This document shows, piece by piece, positions 27,677-35,646 of a stretch of DNA of 64,000 bases. The translations under genes and the position numbers were made by a program. Each line of letters opens with the position of its first letter. Within the stretch, counting starts at the first letter, position 1. Below the pieces are notes generated by a model. It made no database searches. It was not told where the DNA came from and worked only from the letters and a program-made list of their open reading frames with translations. This DNA is from an uncultured Caulobacter sp. (GTDB lineage: Bacteria; Pseudomonadota; Alphaproteobacteria; Caulobacterales; Caulobacteraceae), in the NCBI RefSeq assembly GCF_947036865.1, contig NZ_CAMQSF010000017.1, positions 1 to 64,000 on the forward strand. Reading direction: 5' to 3'.

Positions 27677-28696
27677 ATGACTTGCAAGACCTTGGCCGCG
27701 ATGCTGGCCGCGACGGTGGCGTGCGGCGCGATCGCCCCCGCCTTCGCCCAGGACTCGGCCTATCAGCGGAACCTGAGCGCCTACGACCAGCAGCGCTCGA
27801 ACTATTACGATCGCGTCGCCGAGTATCAGGACCGCCAGGACGCCTACGAGCGCGATCGCGCCAACTACCTGCGGGCCCGCGACGAATACGACCGCCGCTA
27901 CGGCCGCGGGGCCTATGACCGCCGCTATCCCAGCTACGCCGACCGCTACCGCGTGGCCCAGTATCGCGACAGCAACGCCTATTACGGCGAGCAGGCCGAT
28001 TTCGAGCGCGCCCGCGCCAGCTACGAGCGCGCCCGCTACGACTATGACCGCCGCTATGGCGAGGGCGCCTATGACCGCCGCCATCCCGGCGAGGCCGACC
28101 GCTTCCGGGTCAGCGGCGTCAGCCAGGCCTCGGGCTACGACACGCGCTATGACACCGGCCGCGCCCAATGGGAGCGGGACCGCGATCGCTACTTCGCCGC
28201 CCGCGACGACTATGACCGCCGCTACGGCGCCGGCGCCTATGACCGTCGCAATCCGGGCGAGAGCGCCCGTTACGCCACGCCCTATGCCGGCGGCGCCTAC
28301 AGCATCGACACCAACGCCAATGTCGGCGTCGACACCTGCCGTCAGGACGCCAAGCGCAACGCCACGGTCGGCGGCGTGATCGGCGCCCTGGCCGGCGCGG
28401 CCCTGGGCTCGAACGTCGCGGCCCGCAACGCGCGCCCCGAGGGCACCGTGCTGGGCGCCCTGGTCGGCGCGGGCGTCGGCGCGGCGGTCGGCAACGCCTC
28501 GGCCAAGTGCGACACGCGCGGCGCCTACTACACCTACGACCAGACCCAGCCCTATCGCTACAGCGACGGCCGCTACGCCAGCGCGGGCGAACGCTGCCGC
28601 CTGGCCCCGGCCCCGACCGAGTACAACGGCCGCGTCGAGCAGCGCTATGTCCGCGTCTGCCCCGACGCCGACGGCCGCTATCGCGTCGAGAGCTGA
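27677..28696 (+). CDS. Exported glycine-zipper protein with three long Tyr/Asp/Arg-rich repeats
   Basis: Signal MTCKTLAAMLAATVACGAIAPAFAQ; repeats YDRRYGRGAYDRRYPSYADRYRV / YDRRYGEGAYDRRHPGEADRFRV / YDRRYGAGAYDRRNPGESARYAT; ATVGGVIGALAGAALGSNVAARNARPEGTVLGALVGAGVGAAVG. Confidence 0.8.
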   Translation: MTCKTLAAMLAATVACGAIAPAFAQDSAYQRNLSAYDQQRSNYYDRVAEYQDRQDAYERDRANYLRARDEYDRRYGRGAYDRRYPSYADRYRVAQYRDSNAYYGEQADFERARASYERARYDYDRRYGEGAYDRRHPGEADRFRVSGVSQASGYDTRYDTGRAQWERDRDRYFAARDDYDRRYGAGAYDRRNPGESARYATPYAGGAYSIDTNANVGVDTCRQDAKRNATVGGVIGALAGAALGSNVAARNARPEGTVLGALVGAGVGAAVGNASAKCDTRGAYYTYDQTQPYRYSDGRYASAGERCRLAPAPTEYNGRVEQRYVRVCPDADGRYRVES

Positions 28697-28810
28697 TCCC
28701 GGCTCGCGCCCAGGCTCGAGCGTCGGGGATCCGACCAGCGGGAAACCCGTCGCCAGCTTGGGCGTTAAGACGCCGAGGGATTTCAACAGGGTAAGAACGG
28801 AGAGCTCGCC

Positions 28811-29110
28811 ATGCGCGCCCATCTGAAAGCCGCCATCCTGGCCACCGTCGTCGGATTCACCGTCAGCAGCGTGGCCGTCACCGCCGCCGACGCCCAAGGC
28901 CGCCGCTATCGCGTGATGGTCTGCGACAAGTCCAAGGCCAAGAACGGCGCCATCATCGGCGGCCTGTCGGGCGCCCTGCTGGGCAACGTCGTCGCCGGCC
29001 ACGGCGCCCGCACCGAAGGCACGCTGCTGGGCGGCGCGGTCGGCGCCGTCGCCGGTCACGAGATCGGCAAGGGCAAGCGCAAGTGTCACTACGAGTACCG
29101 GTATCGGTAA
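28811..29110 (+). CDS. Small exported glycine-zipper protein
   Basis: MRAHLKAAILATVVGFTVSSVAVTAADAQ; NGAIIGGLSGALLGNVVAGHGARTEGTLLGGAVGAVAGHEIGKGKRKC. Confidence 0.8.
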   Translation: MRAHLKAAILATVVGFTVSSVAVTAADAQGRRYRVMVCDKSKAKNGAIIGGLSGALLGNVVAGHGARTEGTLLGGAVGAVAGHEIGKGKRKCHYEYRYR

Positions 29111-29136
29111 GGCGTAGAGCTTCTTGAGACGAACGA

Positions 29137-29168
29137 GGGCGGCGGATCGAAAGATCCGCCGCCCTTTT
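29137..29168 (+). terminator. Rho-independent terminator
   Basis: GGGCGGCGGATCGAAAGATCCGCCGCCCTTTTT. Confidence 0.9.
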
Positions 29169-29209
29169 TCATGCGGTCTCCGCCGAACGCCCGAAGGCGA
29201 CGCGCGGCC

Positions 29210-29258
29210 AGAGCGTGATAGCCGAAAGTGTGAGCGGTTTTCGCGGCTAGCACGTTCT
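29210..29258. repeat. Short alphaproteobacterial-type intergenic repeat
   Basis: AGAGCGTGATAGCCGAAAGTGTGAGCGGTTTTCGCGGCTAGCACGTTCT, imperfect dyad AGAGCGTGATAGCCG.../...CGGCTAGCACGTTCT. Confidence 0.55.
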
Positions 29259-29319
29259 AAAGGTTTGAAATCGAGCCTGTTTATCCGTTTCGAATGAGTC
29301 CATTCGAGACAGGCAGGCT

Positions 29320-30804
29320 CTAAGCGGCGGCCCTTCGCGCCGTCTCGCCCGCGCCGCCGCCGGTGTCGAAGCCCGCCACCAGAGCGGCCAGTTCGCCCGC
29401 GCCGCGCCGAAGGCTGGCGGCCTCGCTCGTCGCCTGGGAGACGCGCTGCGCGTTCTGCTGCGTGGTGGCGTCCATCTGCGTCATCGCGCCATTGACGTCG
29501 CCGAGATTGGCGGCCTGGCCGGAGGCGGCGTCGGCGATCCCCTGGATCAGCGTGTCGATCTCGGAGATTTGGCCGGTGATGTCGATCAGCGCTTCTCCCG
29601 TGCGCCCCACCAGCTCGACGCCGCGGGTCACCTGCATCGTGCTCTGGGCGATCACCGACTTGATCTCCTTGGCGGCCTCGGCGCTGCGCTGGGCCAAGGC
29701 GCGAACCTCGGACGCCACCACCGCGAAGCCGCGTCCCGCGTCCCCGGCCCGCGCGGCCTCCACGCCCGCGTTCAGGGCCAGAAGATTGGTCTGGAACGCG
29801 ATCTCGTCGATGACGCCGATGATCTGGGCGATCTGGCCCGCGCCCTTCTCGATCTCGTCCATCGCCGAGACCGCGTCGCGGACCAGGTCGCTGGATAGCT
29901 CGGCCTTGCCCCGCGCGGCCGAGGCCGAAGCGGCGACCTGCTTGGCGCCTTGAGCGCTGGTCTTCACCGCCTTGGTGATCTCGTCGATGGCGGTGGCGGC
30001 CTTGACGATGTCGGCGGCCTGGCGCTCGGTGCGATGGGTCAGATCCTCGCAGGCCTGGGCGATCGCGACCGACCCGCGCTCGACATTGGTCGAGGCCCCG
30101 GCGATGCCCTTGATCGTGGACTCGAGCGTCTGGATCGCGGCGTTGAAGTCTTCGCGCAGCTGGGCGTATTCGGCGGGCAGGTCGTCGTTCAGGCGGTAGT
30201 TCAGCAGCCCCTCGCTGAGCGCGGCCAGCGCATGGCCCACGCTCTTGACGATCGCCTCCCGCTCCGTGCGGATCGCCTCGATCTCGGCCTTTCGCCGCGC
30301 CTCCTCGGCCGCGTGCAGATAGACCGACAGCGCGTAGTCGATGTCGAGCATCGCGGCCTTCACCAGGGCGCCCAGCTCGGCGGAGACCTCGGCGGGGCTA
30401 GCCCCCTTGCTCATGAAGCCCCGCGACCAGCGCGCCTCGACCAGCGCGTCGATCAGGCTCTCGACCACCACGGCGTAGCCGCCGATGTACCAGCGCGGTT
30501 CCAGACCGATCCGGGCGTGGACCTCGCCGATCGCGGTGACCGCGTTGACATAGCCCTGATCGAAGTCGCCCGTCAGGATGCGCTCCCAGTGGGCGACCTG
30601 CTTCTGCTTGGCGTGTTCGATCGCCGCCTGGTTCGGGAAGAACCGGATCGTCTCCGGGTTGTTTCGGACCTTGGCATAGAAACCGTCCATAGCCTGGCTC
30701 AAGCGCGCTCGGATCGTCGGTCCGATGGCCTTGATGCGGGCGCGAGCCTGGGCGTTCAGCCCCATGAAGCCCAGGCGCTCTTCGATCGTCTTGACGTCCG
30801 CCAC
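29320..30804 (-). CDS. Globin-coupled methyl-accepting chemotaxis protein (HemAT-like)
   Basis: Protoglobin-like N-terminus (IKAIGPTIRARLSQAMDGFYAKVRNNPETIRFF...IGEVHARIGLEPRWYIGGY) plus MCP hairpin ([45 protein letters not shown]). Confidence 0.93.
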   Translation of the reverse strand: MADVKTIEERLGFMGLNAQARARIKAIGPTIRARLSQAMDGFYAKVRNNPETIRFFPNQAAIEHAKQKQVAHWERILTGDFDQGYVNAVTAIGEVHARIGLEPRWYIGGYAVVVESLIDALVEARWSRGFMSKGASPAEVSAELGALVKAAMLDIDYALSVYLHAAEEARRKAEIEAIRTEREAIVKSVGHALAALSEGLLNYRLNDDLPAEYAQLREDFNAAIQTLESTIKGIAGASTNVERGSVAIAQACEDLTHRTERQAADIVKAATAIDEITKAVKTSAQGAKQVAASASAARGKAELSSDLVRDAVSAMDEIEKGAGQIAQIIGVIDEIAFQTNLLALNAGVEAARAGDAGRGFAVVASEVRALAQRSAEAAKEIKSVIAQSTMQVTRGVELVGRTGEALIDITGQISEIDTLIQGIADAASGQAANLGDVNGAMTQMDATTQQNAQRVSQATSEAASLRRGAGELAALVAGFDTGGGAGETARRAAA

Positions 30805-30944
30805 GTCGGGATCTCGCTGTTATGGAGTGGAGCCTCCACTGGAGCGCCTGGAGCGTAAAGAAAGGCCTAATTGACACGTAGAGGGCGCTACATTTCGCGG
30901 GCTTTTACGACCTAAAGCCTTGTTTTGTGCGCATTCCGGGGAAG

Positions 30945-30959
30945 TTAATCAGACATTAA
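30945..30959. promoter_or_regulatory. Full-consensus CtrA box
   Basis: TTAA-TCAGACA-TTAA, between the globin-MCP and the PAS gene. Confidence 0.65.
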
Positions 30960-30975
30960 TTAGCGATGCGGCACC

Positions 30976-31386
30976 ATGGACTCTCGGGAGACCTCGATGC
31001 TGGACCACCTCGTTAAGATCTATGCCGATAGCGACATCGCTGTCATCGTGACGGACGCCAACTTCTCCGACGAGGGGCCGACGATCCTGTTCGCCAACGC
31101 GGCGGCTCAGCGCATGACCGGCTATGCGCGCGCGGAGATGGTGGGGCGCTCGCCCCGGATGCTGCAGGGCGCGGAGACCAGCCTTGCCTCGCGCAAGGCC
31201 TTGGCCAGGGCGATCCGCCAGAACGATCATTCGGCGGTAGTGCTGCGGAACTATCGCAAGAACGGAGAGCCCTACGACTGCGCGATCTCGGTGGAGGTGC
31301 TGCGCAACCGGGCCGGCGCGCCGGAACTGGCGATCGCCTTCGAACAGGAACGCCCCATCCGAGCGGGCCGCCGCCGGGCCGTCTGA
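30976..31386 (+). CDS. Stand-alone LOV-like PAS domain protein (no photoactive Cys)
   Basis: NAAAQRMTGYARAEMVGRSPRMLQGAETSLASRKALARAIRQNDHSAVVLRNYRKNGEPYDC; start may be 30997 (MLDHLVKIY). Confidence 0.82.
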   Translation: MDSRETSMLDHLVKIYADSDIAVIVTDANFSDEGPTILFANAAAQRMTGYARAEMVGRSPRMLQGAETSLASRKALARAIRQNDHSAVVLRNYRKNGEPYDCAISVEVLRNRAGAPELAIAFEQERPIRAGRRRAV

Positions 31387-31393
31387 GCCCCCC

Positions 31394-31828
31394 TCAGTTC
31401 ACCTGCGTCTTCTTCGGCGCGGCCGGCGGCAGCGGGGCCACGCGCACGCCGTCCTCGATCAGCGCCTTGACCTCGGTCGGCGAGGCCTCGCCATAGATGC
31501 CGCGCTCCTCGGACTTGCCCTCGTGGATGGCGCGGGCCTCCTTGGCGAAGGCGTCGCCGACATAGTCGAAATTGTCCTCGACGTGGCGGCGGACCTCGGT
31601 CATGGCGGTCATCATCATCTCGCGCGTCTTGGCGTCGACGGCGGGGGCGGCGCGCTGAGCCTTGGTGCCGGTGACGGCCGGGGCCATGATCTGCTTGGAC
31701 ACCCCGTGCGAGCCGCATACCGGGCATTCGACGAGGCCCCGAGCGGCCTGGTCGTCATAGTCCGCCGACGAGCCGAACCAGCCCTCGAATTGATGAGCCT
31801 GATCGCACTGGAGCGCGTACTTGATCAT
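31394..31828 (-). CDS. DUF1178 family protein
   Basis: MIKYALQCDQAHQFEGWFGSSADYDDQAARGLVECPVCGSHGVSKQIMAP. Confidence 0.92.
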   Translation of the reverse strand: MIKYALQCDQAHQFEGWFGSSADYDDQAARGLVECPVCGSHGVSKQIMAPAVTGTKAQRAAPAVDAKTREMMMTAMTEVRRHVEDNFDYVGDAFAKEARAIHEGKSEERGIYGEASPTEVKALIEDGVRVAPLPPAAPKKTQVN

Positions 31829-31840
31829 GGTTGGTCGTGG

Positions 31841-32695
31841 TCAGGGTCCGACGAAAGACCGGGCGTTCTGGAGCGCCGGGATCGCCGCCCGCGCCGACAA
31901 AGCAGCGGGCAGGTCGAGGTCGGCCATCAACACGCCCGGCGCGTCGTGGTCAAGCCTGGCGATCACCTCGCCCCAGGGACCGACCACGATCGAGCGGCCC
32001 CAGGTGCCGCGACCGTCCTCGTGGACGCCGCCCTGGGCGGGCGCCAGCACGAAGGAGCCGGTCTCGATGGCGCGGGCGCGCAGCAGCACTTCCCAATGGG
32101 CCTCGCCGGTCGGCCGGGTGAAGGCGGCCGGAACCGTCAGCACCGTGGCGCCGGCCAGGGCCAGGGCGCGGTGCAGGGCCGGAAAGCGCACATCGTAGCA
32201 GATGGTCAGGCCGAGCCTGGCCCAGGGCGTGTCGACCGTCACCGCCCGCTCGCCCGGCGCGTAGGCCGACGACTCGCGCGCCGTCTCGCCCGGCTTGCCG
32301 TCCTTGGGGGGCAGGTCGACGTCGAACATGTGCAGCTTGTCGTAGGTCGCGACGATCGCGCCGGTGGGGTCGATGACCACCTGGCGGTTGGCGGCCTTGC
32401 CTTCGCCGTCCTCGCGCCGCACCAGAGCCGAGCCGATGTCGATCCAGGTCCCGGTCTCGGCGGCGATGGCGCGCAGGCCCTGGACGACGGGGTCGTCCTC
32501 CAGCGCCGTCAGGGCCGGCAGCAGCTTGGCGCGGTCCCTCTGCACGACATTTGTGCATTCGGGGGTCAGCACTAGTTGGGCCCCCTGCCCGATCGCCTCG
32601 CGCACCGGCGGCGCGACATGGTCCAGCGCCGCGGCGTGGGTCGCCGGCGTGCGGGTCTGGACGAGACCGACTCTCAAGCCCCCCTTGGTCGTCAT
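31841..32695 (-). CDS. Carbon-nitrogen hydrolase (nitrilase family)
   Basis: LTPECTNVVQ; YDKLHMFDVDLP; GLTICYDVRFPALHRALALAGATVLTVPAAFT (Glu-Lys-Cys triad). Confidence 0.92.
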   Translation of the reverse strand: MTTKGGLRVGLVQTRTPATHAAALDHVAPPVREAIGQGAQLVLTPECTNVVQRDRAKLLPALTALEDDPVVQGLRAIAAETGTWIDIGSALVRREDGEGKAANRQVVIDPTGAIVATYDKLHMFDVDLPPKDGKPGETARESSAYAPGERAVTVDTPWARLGLTICYDVRFPALHRALALAGATVLTVPAAFTRPTGEAHWEVLLRARAIETGSFVLAPAQGGVHEDGRGTWGRSIVVGPWGEVIARLDHDAPGVLMADLDLPAALSARAAIPALQNARSFVGP

Positions 32696-32946
32696 GCGGC
32701 GAGCAGGCCGTCCAGCTTGCCCTCGCGCTCCAGAGCCATCATGTCGTCGCAGCCGCCGATGTGCCGGTCGCCGACGAAGATCTGCGGGAAGGTCGAGCGG
32801 CCCGACCGCTCCATCATCTCCTGGCGCAGCTTGGGATCCATGCCGGCCTCGATCTCGGTGAAGTCGGCGCCCTTTTCGCTCAAGAGAGCCAGGGCGCGGG
32901 CGCAGTAGCCGCAGAAGGGGCGGGTGTAGATGGTGACGTGGGCCAT
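32692..32946 (-). CDS. grxC: Glutaredoxin 3
   Basis: MAHVTIYTRPFCGYCARALALLSEKGADFTEIE...GRSTFPQIFVGDRHIGGCDDMMAL. Confidence 0.95.
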   Translation of the reverse strand: MAHVTIYTRPFCGYCARALALLSEKGADFTEIEAGMDPKLRQEMMERSGRSTFPQIFVGDRHIGGCDDMMALEREGKLDGLLAA

Positions 32947-32973
32947 GCTCGAACTCGGAATCCTTGGTGAAGC

Positions 32974-33756
32974 TTATATAGGGCGCGCCTGGGTTTCTGT
33001 AACGCGCGCGACGACAGATAGGCTCACGGCCGCCGCGCCGGCCGCCAGAAGCGCCCGCGCGCAGCCCTCGGCCGTGGCGCCGGTGGTCAGAACGTCATCG
33101 ATCAGGACGAGCCGCCGACCTTCGATCTGGCGCCGCCGGGACGGGGGCACGGCGAAGGCCGCGGCCACGTTGCGCCGCCGGCCCGAGGCGGACTTGCCGC
33201 CCTGGCTGTCGGTGTCGCGCCGGCGGACCAGGGCGTCGGGCAGATACTCGAGCCCCGCCATGCGGGCCAGCGGCCTCGCGATCTCGGCGGCCTGGTTGTA
33301 GCGACGGCGCAGCAGGCGGGCGCGGTGGACCGGCACGGGAACCACCGCCTCGGCTTCGGCCAGCAGGTCGGCGGCCGAGCGCGACAGCCAGCGGGCGAAC
33401 AGGCCGGCCAGGTCGGCGCGGTCGGCATGCTTCAGCTTCAAAACGAGCTCGCGCGAGTGCTCGTCATAGACGCAGGCGGCGCGGGCCCGCTGGAAGGCCT
33501 TGGGCTTGGCCTGGCAGCCGGGACAACGGTCCAGCGCCGCCTCGGCATAGGGCATGGCCAGGCCGCAGCCGTCGCAGACCGGATCGTCCAGGAAGGTGAT
33601 CTTCGAGAAGGCGCGAGGGGACAGGCCGCGGCTCAGCGCCGCCTCGCCGTCCAGGGTCGCCGGCGGCAGGATCAGGTCCAGCAGATCCCGCCCGAGGCTC
33701 ATAAGACGCGGGCCGCCTTTCCAGATCGGTCCGGAATCGCCATGTTCCGCGCGCAT
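32974..33756 (-). CDS. ComF family phosphoribosyltransferase-like protein
   Basis: CxxC zinc motifs (DPVCDGCGLAMPYAEAALDRCPGCQA); RRLVLIDDVLTTGATAEGCARALLAAGA. Confidence 0.92.
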   Translation of the reverse strand: MRAEHGDSGPIWKGGPRLMSLGRDLLDLILPPATLDGEAALSRGLSPRAFSKITFLDDPVCDGCGLAMPYAEAALDRCPGCQAKPKAFQRARAACVYDEHSRELVLKLKHADRADLAGLFARWLSRSAADLLAEAEAVVPVPVHRARLLRRRYNQAAEIARPLARMAGLEYLPDALVRRRDTDSQGGKSASGRRRNVAAAFAVPPSRRRQIEGRRLVLIDDVLTTGATAEGCARALLAAGAAAVSLSVVARVTETQARPI

Positions 33757-34666
33757 GACCGCCTCGCCCCTGCTCTTCGACCGCGCCCTGCATCGCCAGC
33801 GCCTGGACCGCGCTGCGCCCGACTACGCGTCCGCCGACTTTCTGAAGGCGCGGGCGGCGCAGGACGTGGTCATGCGGCTGGAGACCATCCTGCGACGCTT
33901 TCCGGTCGCCGTCGACCTCGGCGCCAGAAACGGACATTTTTTCAATGCCTTGAGCGACAGCGACGCCCGCGCCAATCTCGACATCCTGATCGAGGCCGAC
34001 CTGTCGGGACGGATGCTGGCCGGACGCGAGGGCCCGCGCGTGGTCGCCGACGAGGAGCGCCTGCCGTTCGGCGACGCGACGCTGGATCTGGTGGTCTCGA
34101 CCCTGTCGCTGCACTGGACCAATGACCTGGTCGGCGCGCTGATCCAGATCCGCCGCGCCCTGCGGCCCGACGGCCTGTTCGTCGGCGCGCTGTTCGGCGG
34201 CGCGACGCTGACCGAGCTGCGCCAGTGCCTGCTGGCGGCCGAGGCCGAGCTGTCGGACGGGGCCTCGATGCGGGTCTCGCCGTTCGCCGACGCCATCGAC
34301 GCCGCGGGCCTGCTGCAGCGCGCCGGCTTCGCCCTGCCGGTGGCCGATGTCGATCGGGTCAAGGTGCGCTACGCCCACCCGCTGAAGCTGCTCCAGGACC
34401 TGCGGGCCATGGGCGAGACCAGCGTGCTGCTGGACCGCTCGCGCAAGCCGCTGACGCGGCGCGTGCTGTTCCGGGCGATGGAGCTCTATGTCGAGCGCTT
34501 CGCCGAGCCGGACGGCCGCGTGCCCGCGACGTTCGAGATCGTCGCCGTCACCGGCTGGGCCCCGCACGAGAGCCAGCAGAAGCCGCTGCGGCCGGGCTCG
34601 GCCAAGATGCGGCTGGCCGACGCCCTGGGGGTCCAGGAGCAGCCGGCGGGGGATAAGGCCGGTTAG
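33755..34666 (+). CDS. SAM-dependent methyltransferase fold protein, BioC/NDUFAF5-like
   Basis: LLFDRALHRQRLDRAAPDYASADFLKARAAQDVVMRLETILRRFPVAVDLGARNGHF; STLSLHWTNDLVGALIQIRRALRPDGLFVGALFGGATL. Confidence 0.87.
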   Translation: MTASPLLFDRALHRQRLDRAAPDYASADFLKARAAQDVVMRLETILRRFPVAVDLGARNGHFFNALSDSDARANLDILIEADLSGRMLAGREGPRVVADEERLPFGDATLDLVVSTLSLHWTNDLVGALIQIRRALRPDGLFVGALFGGATLTELRQCLLAAEAELSDGASMRVSPFADAIDAAGLLQRAGFALPVADVDRVKVRYAHPLKLLQDLRAMGETSVLLDRSRKPLTRRVLFRAMELYVERFAEPDGRVPATFEIVAVTGWAPHESQQKPLRPGSAKMRLADALGVQEQPAGDKAG

Positions 34667-34821
34667 GTGCCGCTCAGCGTCGTGGCGGTCTTGGTGAAGG
34701 CGGTCTTGATGCCGCCGCTGACCAGGTTCAGGGCGCTGATGATGGCGATCGAGATCAGGACCACGAACAGGCCGACCTCGACGGCCGTGGCGCCCGATTG
34801 ATCAGCCCAGAAGGCCTTCAG
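34663..34821 (-). CDS. Flp/Fap-type pilin-like ORF with no canonical start codon
   Basis: LKAFWADQSGATAVEVGLFVVLISIAIISALNLVSGGIKTAFTKTATTLSGT; CTG overlapping the mutT TGA (CTCTGA) is the only start-like codon at the expected position. Confidence 0.55.
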   Translation of the reverse strand: MKAFWADQSGATAVEVGLFVVLISIAIISALNLVSGGIKTAFTKTATTLSGT

Positions 34822-35222
34822 AGCACGTCGCGCAGCCAGGCGACCAGGGGCTCGTCCGCGGGCGGCATCGGATAGTCCGCGAGCTTGTCCGGTTTCACCC
34901 ATGCCAGCGCCTCGTGCTCCCTGCGCGTCACCTGGCCCTCCCAGCGACGGAGCAGATAGAGTGGCATCAGGAGGTGAAAAGACTCGTAAGAGTGGGACGC
35001 GAAAACGAACGGCGCGAGACAGGCCTGGGCGACCTTGATCCCCAGCTCCTCGTCGAGCTCGCGGATCAGGCAGGCCTCGGGCGTCTCGCCGGCCTCGACC
35101 TTGCCGCCGGGAAACTCCCACAGGCCTGCCAGCTGCTTGCCCCTCGGCCGCTGGCAGATCAGCACCCGGCCGTCGACATCGATCAAGGCGGCGGCGGCGA
35201 CGAGGACGATGGGCTTGGTCAT
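34818..35222 (-). CDS. mutT: MutT-type NUDIX hydrolase (8-oxo-dGTP diphosphatase family)
   Basis: LICQRPRGKQLAGLWEFPGGKVEAGETPEACLIRELDEELGI (Nudix box). Confidence 0.92.
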   Translation of the reverse strand: MTKPIVLVAAAALIDVDGRVLICQRPRGKQLAGLWEFPGGKVEAGETPEACLIRELDEELGIKVAQACLAPFVFASHSYESFHLLMPLYLLRRWEGQVTRREHEALAWVKPDKLADYPMPPADEPLVAWLRDVL

Positions 35223-35264
35223 GGGGCGGGTTTGGCCTCTGTCGCCGCGGACCGCAAGGGCGGA

Positions 35265-35412
35265 TCGCCTCTCCTCCCCCGCCTGGGGGAGGTGTCGCGG
35301 CCGCGAAGCGCGCCGTGACGGAGGGGGTTGGTCATGAGTCAGCAGCGCCGGCGCTGAACCCCCTCCACCGGCTTCGCCGGTCCCCCTCCCCCAAGAGGGG
35401 GAGGAGAGCATC
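35265..35412. repeat. Intergenic palindromic element
   Basis: ATCGCCTCTCCTCCCCCGCCTGGGGGAGG ... CCTCCCCCAAGAGGGGGAGGAGAGCATCGC. Confidence 0.8.
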
Positions 35413-35646
35413 GCCTTGCCCCTTCCTTGACTTTCGCACCGCAACAAGCGATATCGGCGTTGCGCCACTTCGGCGCTATTGGCGCTCCAGCCGCGTGAGG
35501 GTCCGTTTTCGGGCCAGCCTGTCGAGCGCCTTGAGAGCTTTTCTCACCCGATCGCCCGTGCACGCGGGGCGCTCCCCTAACGATAGCCGAGGGGCCGCCG
35601 TGCGAGAACGCATGGGCCGCGTCGGCGCACGAAAGAACCAACACAC

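Noticed and set aside
27521-29089. 522-aa minus-strand ORF
   Set aside because: Antisense to glycine-zipper genes; Val/Ala/Gly-only composition
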